64,000 nt of DNA from JAUVDZ01 sp042568205 (GCA_042568205.1 JBHPJE010000002.1:42518-106517), one strand, 5' to 3'; positions 26,781 through 35,665 are shown, counted from the stretch's first letter. The notes: generated by a model not told the origin, from the sequence alone. Numbers and translations: made by a program.

Positions 26781-26807
26781 GCCGCCTCAGAAATGGGGCG
26801 GTTTTTT
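26781..26807 (+). terminator. rho-independent terminator
   Basis: GCCGCC...GGGCGG hairpin (26781-26801) followed by TTTTTT (26802-26807), 9 bp after the stop of the membrane protein gene. Confidence 0.85.
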
Positions 26808-27189
26808 ATTTATTCATTGCTTCAACCAACTCTGGGAATCCTGCTTCGTTTTGAACAACTTTTACTAGCAGTTCGGCCATTCCTGATTCAAATCCTGCTT
26901 GTTCAAATATTTCCTGCTTTGCTACAAACCGGGTTGTTGCAGCTTCGATTAACCTTTCAAGCGCTTGTATTTTGTGGGCTCCTTCTGCTTCATCCATTAA
27001 TCGCTTTAGAGCCTTCAGTTCTTCAACTGCTTTTCCTTCAAGAACAGCCAAAGCTTCTTCCATTGTTGTCCCTGGAGGAAATGCTTTCGTGTTTCCAGGA
27101 GTAGCTGCTTCAGCACGGGCATACGCTCTGAGCAATTCTGGATCGATCGCAGCCAATACACTGAATCTTTCATCTGGTTTTTTAGTCAT
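26806..27189 (-). CDS. hypothetical helical protein
   Basis: 127 residues, Ala- and Glu-rich, predicted almost entirely helical, with no signal peptide, membrane helix or Cys motif. I recognise no family. The start at 27189 is supported by a good promoter directly upstream on the minus strand (27211-27238). It is inserted between the two paralogous four-helix membrane genes and transcribed against both. Confidence 0.65.
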   Translation of the reverse strand: MTKKPDERFSVLAAIDPELLRAYARAEAATPGNTKAFPPGTTMEEALAVLEGKAVEELKALKRLMDEAEGAHKIQALERLIEAATTRFVAKQEIFEQAGFESGMAELLVKVVQNEAGFPELVEAMNK

Positions 27190-27210
27190 GATAATTTGAT
27201 TAAGGAGAGT

Positions 27211-27238
27211 ATTATATCTTCAATAAAAATTTTGTCAA
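27211..27238 (-). promoter_or_regulatory. promoter of the 26806 gene
   Basis: On the minus strand: TTGACA (27238-27233), 16-bp spacer, TATAAT (27216-27211). It is divergent from the extended -10 at 27246. Confidence 0.75.
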
Positions 27239-27245
27239 AATTTTA

Positions 27246-27254
27246 TGGTATAAT
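27246..27254 (+). promoter_or_regulatory. extended -10 promoter of the 27285 gene
   Basis: TGGTATAAT at 27246-27254, identical to the element before the paralogue at 26389; no -35 consensus. Confidence 0.55.
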
Positions 27255-27284
27255 AATTGATAGATATTTTTTAACCTCTTTTTT

Positions 27285-27668
27285 ATGGAACTTTCTGTTT
27301 TTGTTGCCAAGCTCTATGGGGCAGTCATGCTCGCTTTAGGACTCGGCCTTCTTATCAATGCTGGGTACTACAAAAAAGCATTCGGTGAGATTATGAAAGA
27401 TAAAACTGGTATTTTACTTGGTGGAATGTTTGCGCTTGTTATAGGGCTTCTTCTTGTGATGTATCACAATGTCTGGGAAGCAAGTTGGGTAGTTATTATT
27501 ACTATTATTGGTTGGATTGCACTTGTTAAAGGTGTTTTACTTCTTGTATATCCAGGATTTGCTGAATGGTTTGAAGGATGGTTTAAAAATAAGAGTTTCC
27601 TTATGTTTATGGGCGCAGCGTCTTTAATCCTTGGAGGGGTTCTTACTTATTTTGGATGGTATATGTAA
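27285..27668 (+). CDS. four-helix membrane protein, paralogue 2
   Basis: 127 residues, clearly paralogous to the gene at 26389 over its whole length: MELS start, a YYKKAF segment, MKDKTG, MYHNVWEASWVVIITIIGW, LVKGVLLLVYP, and a YFGWYM end. Four membrane helices are predicted. Both copies carry the same extended -10 promoter. A long hairpin with AATTACAGG/CCTGTAATT arms follows and probably ends transcription before the four-gene paralogue array. Function unknown. Confidence 0.75.
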   Translation: MELSVFVAKLYGAVMLALGLGLLINAGYYKKAFGEIMKDKTGILLGGMFALVIGLLLVMYHNVWEASWVVIITIIGWIALVKGVLLLVYPGFAEWFEGWFKNKSFLMFMGAASLILGGVLTYFGWYM

Positions 27669-27691
27669 ATAGAGCAACTTTTTTGTAATAG

Positions 27692-27731
27692 AATTACAGG
27701 TTTTCCTTTATAGGATCCCTGTAATTTTATT
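27692..27731 (+). terminator. long hairpin, probable terminator
   Basis: AATTACAGG (27692-27700) pairs perfectly with CCTGTAATT (27718-27726), with a smaller inner TCC/GGA stem, then TTATT. It lies 4 bases before the first gene of the paralogue array, so it could instead regulate that gene. Confidence 0.6.
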
Positions 27732-27734
27732 AAT

Positions 27735-29231
27735 ATGGATGAAAAAATTGAATTGGGTTTGCAGATACCTCAATCTGTTAATAATGCTCCGGATATTACT
27801 ACTGTATACCCAGATGATGGCGAAGAGACTGCTGTTATAAAATGTACGAGTGCGATTTCACGAGAATTGCAGCGTGTTCTTTTTAAGTTTTTTGAACAAT
27901 TGAATCTGAAGGTAAGGGAGTTTGACGTAGCTCATGAAGATTGTGATGAAGAAGCAGCTGTATCCTTTAAAGAAAGGCTTAGAGAAATTTTAGTAAATCT
28001 AAAGTCAACTTATTTTAGTGCAAATGCCGAAATAGCTGAAGAAGAAGAAGGTTATATTGTAGAAGGAATGCTGGAAGGGCCAAATCTTGAGCAGGCAAAA
28101 AAACTATTAGCTTCGATAGAGGTTATCAGACAAATTGAATATGTAAGGGGAGGTGTTAAATTTGATATTGGAAAATTAACTGGTGTCATAGCAAAAAGCC
28201 AAGAAATTGTTGATAACAGGCCGGATGATGAGCATATAACTGCCAATGAACAAAAAAAGGTTTCAAGCGCAGAAGCAACAATCGCTGACAGAACGCCTAA
28301 ATTAGAAAAAAATCAAACTACACTTGATGAGGTCACTGAGATTCTTAATGGTTTTCTTCATACAAATACAGTTGAACCTGATGAGCTTTGGCAAAGTGCT
28401 CAACAAATAATTGAGAAGTTTGATAAGCAAGGGAGCCTAACGCCAGAAGCAAAAAAAGCACTATTAGATGTGGATAGATGGAGTCAAGATCTAAAAGCTG
28501 CTTGTCAGGTTCCAAAGGGTGAAAGAATGGTTGTTGCTCAACCAACACCTGTTGAGGAAAGTAAAAAAACAAAAATCATGTCTCTTGTTATCAAACTATG
28601 TATTGGGCTGTTTGTTTTACAAGGACTTGTTGCAATGGGACTTTTAACTTATAGGTATGCTAAAAAAGGAAATTCTCAAAAACCTGTTCCAGCCCAGCCA
28701 GCAGACAGAGGAGACGGCCCTATTAATCGATATGATGTTAAAGCATTGCTAGCTGCAAGAGATGAGTCAATTAAAGCTGTGATCAATCTTCGTAAAGGTT
28801 TTCAAACTACAATGAAGGATCCTAAAGTTCCAAAAATTCCAGAACACCTTAAAACTAAGGAAGAAGTGAAAATATATATTACTAAGCAACTCAGCGAGAT
28901 GACCCACAGGCTTCTTGAGACGCCGCTTGTTAAAACCTCTTTTTCTCATAAACAGCTAGCTGGCGACAAACCTTTAATGGTGTTTGCTGATACATTTAAG
29001 GGCAAAAAGCTAACTGCTGAGGTTCGAGCACTTAAATACGAAGAAACTCCAACCAGAGATATAGACATAAGCACCCCTACAGGTGAAAGAGAAGGCAGAA
29101 AAGACTACCATTTAATTGACGCCACAAGAAAAATTACTTTTGTAATAATTTTCAAAGGCGCAATTAAGGGTTCTGAGAGGATTTCTAAGGTTATTAAAAC
29201 CAAATATATAATTACTGTGCCGAGAAAATAA
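27735..29231 (+). CDS. membrane-anchored paralogue array protein A
   Basis: 498 residues, first of four consecutive paralogues. Residues 1-275 form an acidic, mostly helical domain without signal peptide; a single transmembrane helix lies at about 280-305 (IMSLVIKLCIGLFVLQ...), followed by RYAKKGN and a C-terminal domain of about 190 residues ending in GAIKGSER...YIITVPRK. Conserved blocks with the others: FKERLREILVNLKSTYFSANAEI (near 75), then TIADRTPKLEKNQTTLDEV (about 175-195), and a C-terminal GAI-G/PRK motif shared with protein B. No known domain recognised. Topology cannot be fixed from charge alone. No good Shine-Dalgarno. Confidence 0.75.
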   Translation: MDEKIELGLQIPQSVNNAPDITTVYPDDGEETAVIKCTSAISRELQRVLFKFFEQLNLKVREFDVAHEDCDEEAAVSFKERLREILVNLKSTYFSANAEIAEEEEGYIVEGMLEGPNLEQAKKLLASIEVIRQIEYVRGGVKFDIGKLTGVIAKSQEIVDNRPDDEHITANEQKKVSSAEATIADRTPKLEKNQTTLDEVTEILNGFLHTNTVEPDELWQSAQQIIEKFDKQGSLTPEAKKALLDVDRWSQDLKAACQVPKGERMVVAQPTPVEESKKTKIMSLVIKLCIGLFVLQGLVAMGLLTYRYAKKGNSQKPVPAQPADRGDGPINRYDVKALLAARDESIKAVINLRKGFQTTMKDPKVPKIPEHLKTKEEVKIYITKQLSEMTHRLLETPLVKTSFSHKQLAGDKPLMVFADTFKGKKLTAEVRALKYEETPTRDIDISTPTGEREGRKDYHLIDATRKITFVIIFKGAIKGSERISKVIKTKYIITVPRK

Positions 29232-29270
29232 TTATTCATTTAATAAATTAACATGGAAGGAGAATTTGAA

Positions 29271-30863
29271 ATGGACTTACAGGGTCCATTCGATACAGAC
29301 AAGCCAGAATATGCGATTCTTAAAAACAACTCTGTTGATGGCGAAATGCAAATAAGACAAGCCATTGCCGACAGGGTGGGTCTTGTACTTCAAAACTTAC
29401 TTGATAGTAGTAAGCAAGAAATCGAATTGTTAGATCTTGATGAGGAAGGAATGGTAGATGAAGAAACTGAAAGGTTTAGGACTAATCTTTTATCTATGTT
29501 AGACGAACTTAGAAGTCGTAGTTATAAACTGGATTTAGATATAACTCAAAGTGAAAAAGGTTATGATATTTTAGTTAATCTAAAGGGAGAATCTGTGGAA
29601 TTATTTAGAAAGTTTGTAAGGGTAATGGGAATTGCGCGAGAAGTAGATAGCGTTAAAAGAAGTTCAAGAATTGCCCTTAATAATTTAGGTGTGACAATCA
29701 GAAAAAGTCAGGAATTAATTGAGCCGCTAGAAGCTGACCAAAACTTATCAAAAGCCGGAGAAGCAAGACTTGCTCAATATCAAGATACCCTGGCAGACAG
29801 AACCCAAAAAGAAGAAGCAAAAAGCACTAAGCATGACGAGCTGCTGGCAAAAGCAAGAGCGTATTTTACTGCAGAAAGCCATGATTTAAACGAGATGTCC
29901 GAAGCTGCAGAAAGCCTTTTAGAATATTTAAAAGAAAACGGATTTATTGATAAAGACAGTGCGCTAAATGAAAAATGGGAAGAAGCGCTTTCTATGCAAT
30001 TGGAGCTAAAAAAATATGTTGAACCTGAACCTGCTGAATGGACTCCACCTCCGACTGTCCGCAAACTCAACAAAATTATGAATGCAATAATCATTGCTTT
30101 GGTTTTGTCTTTACCAATTACTTACGGGATTAGTCATTTAATACAGCGTGGTAATGGAAAAAAAACTCCCAGTGCTTTGAAGGCTCCTGAGGCCCCTGTT
30201 CCTAAGTCGTATCCCGATGATCCAGAAATTAATGCACTTCTTAAAGAGTTTAATATACGAAACGCGGAACACAGAAGAAATGTTGCAGCATTTAAGAGGT
30301 TTACACTAAGTCCAAATTATAATAAAGCTAAAGCCACAAAGTTTTTAGATTTAATGGATGCAAATGTAAAAAAAATGAGGGCTTTAAATCTCAAAATAGA
30401 GGCTAGAGCAAAAGTAATCAAACAATCTAAGCATAATCATGAAATTCAAGTTATAAAGCCTAATTTTGAAAAACACTTCAAAAAAATACCTATTCATGCC
30501 AAATATAAACCAACCCGCAAAGCCTATTTTGATATGGTAAGTAACATTATACGAGAAATCCTTTCATACCAAAATCCCTGGAAACTTAAAGATTTAAATA
30601 GTAATAAAGGAGTATTTAGCCATGGACATAAACATCCAACTCGCGGAATCGTTACGAGCCAGGTATTTATGCAAAGTTATAAAGAAAGGAATCTTGGACT
30701 TGAGACCAGGATAAAAAATCCAACTTTACAGGGAAAGCCTGTAGATATTATGAAGGTTGAAGTGACATGCTTATTTGAAGTTGTTGTTTCTGGAGCTATT
30801 AATGGTCGGGAAATGCGAACACTGACTTTTCAAGGGTTGAGATATATACCAAGGAAGGATTGA
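29271..30863 (+). CDS. membrane-anchored paralogue array protein B
   Basis: Start at ATG 29271 because AAGGAG (29257-29262) is 8 nt upstream; ATG 29253 would add six residues without a Shine-Dalgarno. 530 residues: acidic helical N-terminal domain (to about 255), transmembrane helix about 268-290 (NKIMNAIIIALVLSLPITYGI), then a C-terminal domain. It aligns with protein A at FRTNLLSMLDELRSRSYKLDLDI, LADRTQKEEAKSTKHDELL, LLEYLKENGFID, and the ending GAINGREM...YIPRKD. A and B are closer to each other than to C and D. Its stop codon is inside the -35 box of gene C's promoter. Function unknown. Confidence 0.75.
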   Translation: MDLQGPFDTDKPEYAILKNNSVDGEMQIRQAIADRVGLVLQNLLDSSKQEIELLDLDEEGMVDEETERFRTNLLSMLDELRSRSYKLDLDITQSEKGYDILVNLKGESVELFRKFVRVMGIAREVDSVKRSSRIALNNLGVTIRKSQELIEPLEADQNLSKAGEARLAQYQDTLADRTQKEEAKSTKHDELLAKARAYFTAESHDLNEMSEAAESLLEYLKENGFIDKDSALNEKWEEALSMQLELKKYVEPEPAEWTPPPTVRKLNKIMNAIIIALVLSLPITYGISHLIQRGNGKKTPSALKAPEAPVPKSYPDDPEINALLKEFNIRNAEHRRNVAAFKRFTLSPNYNKAKATKFLDLMDANVKKMRALNLKIEARAKVIKQSKHNHEIQVIKPNFEKHFKKIPIHAKYKPTRKAYFDMVSNIIREILSYQNPWKLKDLNSNKGVFSHGHKHPTRGIVTSQVFMQSYKERNLGLETRIKNPTLQGKPVDIMKVEVTCLFEVVVSGAINGREMRTLTFQGLRYIPRKD

Positions 30864-30887
30864 CAAGCGGAATAAAAAGGGTATGAT
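30860..30887 (+). promoter_or_regulatory. internal promoter of paralogue array gene C
   Basis: TTGACA at 30860-30865 (overlapping gene B's TGA at 30861), 16-bp spacer, TATGAT at 30882-30887. Transcription would begin near 30894, ahead of the ATG at 30913. Confidence 0.7.
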
Positions 30888-30912
30888 AGTCTCTTCTTTA
30901 TTTAAAATTAAT

Positions 30913-32529
30913 ATGCCTGAACATAAAGCCCAAATAACACCCCCTGAACAACCTACTCGTGTAGTGCAAGCTGTAGAAGTTAACGACGAAACTGCTAATG
31001 AAGATGTTGTTCAAGCCTGTAGTGACATTGTTGCTGTAAATGTTGGGAATTTGCTTAATAAAAGATTAAACACGATTGAAGAGCGCTTAAAGGCACTTGA
31101 ATTTGTTGATCAGGATACGCTTATTCATAAAATTGAAGAGCTAAAGGCCGCACTATGGCGCCTATATCAACAGGTTGCATTTGCTTCATATGACTATGAA
31201 TATGGTTTTGAAGATAACGAAGATCACTTTGGGGCTAAAGTGGATTTGCCCGGAGAGAATACAAATCTTCTGATTAAACTTAAAGCTATTACATGGGTTC
31301 TTGAATTAGCTGATGGTGCATTGAAATGCTCGCATAATGATATTGGAGAGCTTAAAAGAGTTATTAAAGAGGCGCAAAGCCGGCTTGCAGATTTAGAACA
31401 ATCCAACAATCATAAAAAAGAAAAAGCAACGCATGCAAAAACAATTAAAAATAGAGAAAAGCGATTAAAGCCTAAAAGTAGAAAGCATAAGGATTTAGTA
31501 GGAGCAGTAAACAGTATGTTGAATTTGGACTCTAAAGATCCCGATGCTTTATTGGAAGGGGCTGATACCCTTCTAGCATTTTTGATCAAGGCAGGATGGG
31601 TTGAAAAAGGCAAAAAGAAGTATTTTAATTTAAAGCCGGAAGGGCTACGACAACGATATCAAATTGATAAAATAATTGAAGAAGTTGAAGAAACTGCAGC
31701 AGAGATTCTTGAAGATCCTAATCCAGCTTTATCACAAAAAGCCCGTGCAGAACGAAACAGGAAACGACGTATGCGAAAACTGGGCCGGAGTTCACAACAA
31801 ATGCCAGCCCCGGCCGAACCAGAAGATTTTGGGTGGGCAGAAGCGGAAGAAGCGGAAGAGGAAAAAATAATAAACATGGTAGAGGCGCTTCCAACTTGGA
31901 TGCAAAAATTAACACCTGCTACCAATAATAAAGAATTGTTAATCTGTGCATTGCTAAGCCTCACAGCCTTCTTCGCATTGTGGCAATATACAAAACCTCA
32001 AGAAGGGCCTATGGGAGGCAAGCTGCCACATCCTATGCACGAAATTGATAGACATATCATTGGTCCAGATGGGAAAAAACTGCCTTATAAACTGCTTTGT
32101 ACATCGCGGGATATTGGTTTAGATGATAAGGATCTCAGGTTCGTAATTTATGAAAATGCCCGAAGACAAAGTGAGCGTATTTTAAATATACCTCAGCATA
32201 TTGAAGCAGCAGACATTGACAAGGCAAACAAGAGTAGCAAAGCTAAGCCAATAACAGTCGTTGATTCAAAAGGGAATCCTCTAAAATTTTATATTAGTAT
32301 TGTTGACTTTGTACAAGGATTTCACGGAAGTGAGCATATTAGAACAATAGAAAGAGATGATCTCGACGGACCTTATAATGAATACCGCGTGACAATGGCA
32401 AGAAGTGCAAAAGTCACTGTAACGTTTTTAGGATCACAAAAACCTGCCTTTGAAATACCAATAGATGCCACTGTTAATTTTACTACTTTGGCAAAAAAAA
32501 CTGAGGATCCTAGAGAAAACAAAGAATAA
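30913..32529 (+). CDS. membrane-anchored paralogue array protein C
   Basis: Start at ATG 30913 (MPEHKAQI); an ATG at 30883 lies inside the promoter -10. 538 residues: N-terminal helical domain with a highly charged segment near 165-195 (KKEKATHAKTIKNREKRLKPK), an Arg-rich and Glu-rich linker (about 270-325), a transmembrane helix near 340-357 (LLICALLSLTAFFALW), and a C-terminal domain. It aligns with D at LYQQVAFASYDYEYGF, LLAFLIKAGWVEKGKK and the R-x-x-T-V-x-x-x-G segment. The N-terminus also aligns more weakly with A and B. No known family. Confidence 0.75.
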   Translation: MPEHKAQITPPEQPTRVVQAVEVNDETANEDVVQACSDIVAVNVGNLLNKRLNTIEERLKALEFVDQDTLIHKIEELKAALWRLYQQVAFASYDYEYGFEDNEDHFGAKVDLPGENTNLLIKLKAITWVLELADGALKCSHNDIGELKRVIKEAQSRLADLEQSNNHKKEKATHAKTIKNREKRLKPKSRKHKDLVGAVNSMLNLDSKDPDALLEGADTLLAFLIKAGWVEKGKKKYFNLKPEGLRQRYQIDKIIEEVEETAAEILEDPNPALSQKARAERNRKRRMRKLGRSSQQMPAPAEPEDFGWAEAEEAEEEKIINMVEALPTWMQKLTPATNNKELLICALLSLTAFFALWQYTKPQEGPMGGKLPHPMHEIDRHIIGPDGKKLPYKLLCTSRDIGLDDKDLRFVIYENARRQSERILNIPQHIEAADIDKANKSSKAKPITVVDSKGNPLKFYISIVDFVQGFHGSEHIRTIERDDLDGPYNEYRVTMARSAKVTVTFLGSQKPAFEIPIDATVNFTTLAKKTEDPRENKE

Positions 32530-32531
32530 TT

Positions 32532-34064
32532 ATGAAAATTTTTACTACACAAATTGAAAAGCCTGATGAAGCACCAGTTGTGGTTACCACTTTGGAGGTA
32601 AACGAAGAGGTTGCTGCCGAGCAACAAATAGCAGCGTGTCAGGAGATAGTACAGGGTAAGCTAGAGGCTGTTTTGCTTGCTTCTTTAAACAATATTAAGC
32701 GACGAATTGGCCAATTGGCCCTTGTTGATGAAAGAACTTTCATCCATGAAATCGCTAAATTTAAAGAAGCTTTAGAAAAAATTTATCAGGAAGTGCAATT
32801 TTTAACATACGATGTTGAATATGGATTCAACGTTAAAGAAGATCGCGTTGCTGTTCCCTTTAAATTTACTGGCGAGGCAATGGATCGTTTAAGCTTTTTA
32901 GAAGCTGTAACTCTAGTTTTAAGGCTCTCTGACACATCTTTAAAAAGCGTTAATAGGGCTATTGATTCCTTTGAAGCTAAAATCGAGGAAGCTCGTGAAC
33001 GACTAGAAGACGCTAAACTTGCTGATTCAGAAAAGGATCAAGCCACACATCAATCTACAATTACATCCAGAGGTGAAAAAAAAGCAAAACAAGAAAAACG
33101 AAGAAACGAGTTAGTAAAAAGAATTAATGCGGTTCTTAGGGTAAGTCCAGAAAATATCAAGGCTTTAATGGCAGAATCTGAACAATTATTAGCTTTTTTA
33201 ATTAGGGGTAAATGGATTCAAAACTACATTTCAATGGATCAAGCTAAAACTCCAACTGAAATGTTAAAAAGTTTTAATATCATAAAGCTTGTTGAAGAAT
33301 CAGAGGAAGAGGAGACCCCAATCCAAGCGACTGCAAAACGAAGTCTTAAATCTAAACTACTGAACCCTGTAAATATTGGCGTTGTAGGACTTGGCGCCCT
33401 AATGTACTTATTTTTTTCCTATAAAGATCATCGCCCGCTTCCAGAGCCACAAATTTACCATTATATGAAAAAAGTGGGCAAAACGAGAAAAGTGAAATTA
33501 TTAAAATTTTCACCAGGTACAGAGCTAAGCGATGAAGACAAAATGACTATTTCTCTAAATAACGCTTATGAAATAGTTAAAACAATGATGTCTGGGGCTG
33601 GAGTTGACCCTAAAGAAAAAGAAGGCCTTGCTGGAAAAGCGCCGCTTACATATTCAAATGTGTCTTACTTAGACCCGGTAGCGCATAAAACATATGCAAA
33701 AAAATTTAAAGAAGAAGTTCTAGAGGTCACACCAGTAAGAACTGTGCGACATCCAGACGGACATGGATTTTTAAATACTTATTTAATCAAAATTCGAAGA
33801 ACAATGATTGTTAGAACTGAATTTGAAGGAGATGAACACCCTGCTGTTGAAAGATTTTTAGAAATTGAAGCATTGTATTCAGAAAAAACAACTGAAACAA
33901 AACCTGCTAAATCTTCAAGCCCTGGACAGACTTACGATATTAATCCTCGCAACAAAGACATACAATACAGGCTAGGCAGGGGCCAAGATGGCAAAGCGTA
34001 TATTTCAATCACTAGAAGAGATGGGATGGCTTTTGTTCCAACAAAACCAAAAAAGAAAAAGTGA
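32532..34064 (+). CDS. membrane-anchored paralogue array protein D
   Basis: 510 residues, starting 2 bases after gene C's stop, so probably translated by coupling. N-terminal domain: IHEIAKFKEALEKIYQEVQFLTYDVEYGF aligns with C; LLAFLIRGKWI aligns with B and C; a charged helical stretch lies at about 150-200. A transmembrane helix covers about 280-297 (NIGVVGLGALMYLFFSY). The C-terminal domain has IRRTMIVRTEFEGDEHPAV, matching C's equivalent, and a basic tail (TKPKKKK). The tmRNA gene converges 5 bases after its stop. Function unknown. Confidence 0.75.
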   Translation: MKIFTTQIEKPDEAPVVVTTLEVNEEVAAEQQIAACQEIVQGKLEAVLLASLNNIKRRIGQLALVDERTFIHEIAKFKEALEKIYQEVQFLTYDVEYGFNVKEDRVAVPFKFTGEAMDRLSFLEAVTLVLRLSDTSLKSVNRAIDSFEAKIEEARERLEDAKLADSEKDQATHQSTITSRGEKKAKQEKRRNELVKRINAVLRVSPENIKALMAESEQLLAFLIRGKWIQNYISMDQAKTPTEMLKSFNIIKLVEESEEEETPIQATAKRSLKSKLLNPVNIGVVGLGALMYLFFSYKDHRPLPEPQIYHYMKKVGKTRKVKLLKFSPGTELSDEDKMTISLNNAYEIVKTMMSGAGVDPKEKEGLAGKAPLTYSNVSYLDPVAHKTYAKKFKEEVLEVTPVRTVRHPDGHGFLNTYLIKIRRTMIVRTEFEGDEHPAVERFLEIEALYSEKTTETKPAKSSSPGQTYDINPRNKDIQYRLGRGQDGKAYISITRRDGMAFVPTKPKKKK

Positions 34065-34069
34065 TTTTT

Positions 34070-34431
34070 TGGTGGAGATGCCGAGAGTCGAACTCGGGTG
34101 CAAAGGCTTAAAGTGCCAGCGTCTACAATCGTAGTTCGTTTTAATTACGCCTCAACGATAAAGAACGAACAAAAAACCGAGAAGGCGGGTGATTTGTAGA
34201 GTCCTCGGTCCTAATCCAAATCATAAAAAAGAACCCAGCCTGATAATTTACGCCCTTAAAACCTATCAGACATCAGAAATAAGAACGTGAACACTTAAGT
34301 GTTCAATGAAAGTTATGCTACAGCAAGTGCAGGCCGAAGCCCGTATTGTGCAAAATAACCTTCGTCTTCAGATACATCGTTAGCACCTAAAAATGCGCTG
34401 GACGGATATAAGGGGAGACAGCGCGATCCCC
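34070..34431 (-). ncRNA. ssrA: transfer-messenger RNA (tmRNA)
   Basis: The 3' end on the minus strand reads GGTTCGA-type T-loop (GAGTTCGACTCTCGG) then CATCTCCACCA, with CCA encoded (34072-34070). The 5' end GGGGATC (34431 down) pairs with CATCTCC as the acceptor stem (six pairs, one G-U). The tag frame follows TTAGGT with resume codon GCT (34384-34382) and runs 23 codons to TAA at 34315-34313: it begins ANDVSEDE and ends ALAVA, a typical protease-targeting terminus. A 16-bp perfect palindrome, GAACACTTAAGTGTTC (34289-34304), forms a helix just after the tag. tmRNA rescues stalled ribosomes with SmpB. About 362 nt, one-piece form. Confidence 0.95.
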
Positions 34432-34509
34432 TGATTGCAACCAACAGTTTAATAGTACCTCTGTCGAATACCAGTACATCCCCACATTTCAAAGAGCTTT
34501 TCAGCAAGC

Positions 34510-35196
34510 TTATTCTACTAATTTTTCAATACCATGTTGTTCTTCGTAGTCTGTGCTGATACTTATTTCTACCACTTCTTTTATCATACGTCTAGCTTCT
34601 TCTATTGTTGCTTCTGTTGATTTTACTCCGTCAAGCAATGAAGTAAGTTTTTCTACCTCTAAATAGAGTCCGCTTAATGCTGCTGGCAATTTGTCTTCTT
34701 GTAACAAAATATCCATCAACGAACCAAGTTCGTGAACAAGCAAAACATGCTGTATAACGACAAGCTCATTCTCGGGTGAAAGCGTATCGCTCTTTTTATA
34801 GCTATCAAGATGTTTGATAAAGGCCACATTTGATTCAAAAAAATCAATATTATTTAGAATGTCCTTCAAATCTTGCACAATCTTGATCCCAAGAGTCTGC
34901 AATATAAACGCTGTTGCTTTAATATCACTTAAATCTTCTAGATCAAAAAGTTTTGTAAGTTGTCTCTTTACAATTGGCACCCTGTCTGTGCCAGCATAAC
35001 GATTGTTTATAAAAATGTGCTCATCTCCGCTTACGGGAGGCATTTCATCCCCTAAGTCCTCTAAATCTATTGGCATCTCTGTTGCCATGTAGGGGATTTG
35101 CTTATTTGTAACAAAATGTACAGATGTTTCGCCATCTGCGGCAACTTCCCTGAACCTATCGTCGTCTGTTAAAACACTTATAAATGTAGGTTTCAT
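34510..35196 (-). CDS. hypothetical protein upstream of tmRNA
   Basis: 228 residues, acidic, with no signal peptide or transmembrane helix. The first ~75 residues are beta-like (PTFISVLTDDDRFREVAADGE), the rest is helical with a coiled-coil-like pattern. I recognise no family. It is followed by tmRNA in the same direction and preceded by an AT-rich gap. Coding is supported by an unbroken frame in which the complementary strand has only a short ORF. Confidence 0.65.
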   Translation of the reverse strand: MKPTFISVLTDDDRFREVAADGETSVHFVTNKQIPYMATEMPIDLEDLGDEMPPVSGDEHIFINNRYAGTDRVPIVKRQLTKLFDLEDLSDIKATAFILQTLGIKIVQDLKDILNNIDFFESNVAFIKHLDSYKKSDTLSPENELVVIQHVLLVHELGSLMDILLQEDKLPAALSGLYLEVEKLTSLLDGVKSTEATIEEARRMIKEVVEISISTDYEEQHGIEKLVE

Positions 35197-35358
35197 GATA
35201 ATTTTAAATTAAGGAAACAACCATATGCTTTTATAGCACATCTGTCAAGTTTTGCTTTAGTGCTGATGTAGAGTGGCTGGGTCGCGGTTTTTGCCTTTCC
35301 CCTTTAACCCCCCATCAGCAGAAATACTATTCAAACGTGTATGCTCCTGCGCTTCTCG

Positions 35359-35583
35359 CTAGCCGGACTTCTTCTTGGGCGTTGCCGTGGTATCGATGGC
35401 TCGCGCTTGCGCCTTGAGGAGTCTGTGCAGTTTGCGCTTACTCGCCGCTTGCGTTTGTCCGCTGTTACCTCGTTTTCGTCCTCGTGTAGTCCCTGCTTCC
35501 GGCTTCTTTCGCGATCCGCTCGGTGCACCCATTCTACTTACCTCCGCTGCTGGGTTTGCCACCCTACATGTTTTGTGTGGCAT
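35359..35583 (-). CDS. small basic protein in GC-rich patch
   Basis: 74 residues from the ATG ending at 35583 (MPHKTCRVAN), with AGGTGG about 5 nt upstream. It is rich in Lys, Arg, Ala, Gly and Thr (SGSRKKPEAG, TRGRKRGNSG, ATPKKKSG), like small nucleic-acid-binding proteins. The region is clearly GC-rich and open in several frames on both strands, which is why the call is tentative; this frame is preferred for its Shine-Dalgarno. I recognise no family. Confidence 0.45.
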   Translation of the reverse strand: MPHKTCRVANPAAEVSRMGAPSGSRKKPEAGTTRGRKRGNSGQTQAASKRKLHRLLKAQARAIDTTATPKKKSG

Positions 35584-35665
35584 GATCACCACCTCTAAAA
35601 CTAGGGTAGCGTCAAAAAAACCAGGACAATTATAATTGATTAGTCAAAAATTTCAAGGGGTTTGA

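Noticed and set aside
35341..35598. 85-residue plus-strand ORF in the GC-rich patch
   Set aside because: Overlaps the minus-strand basic ORF, which has the better ribosome-binding site; Cys/Leu/Arg-rich shadow composition.
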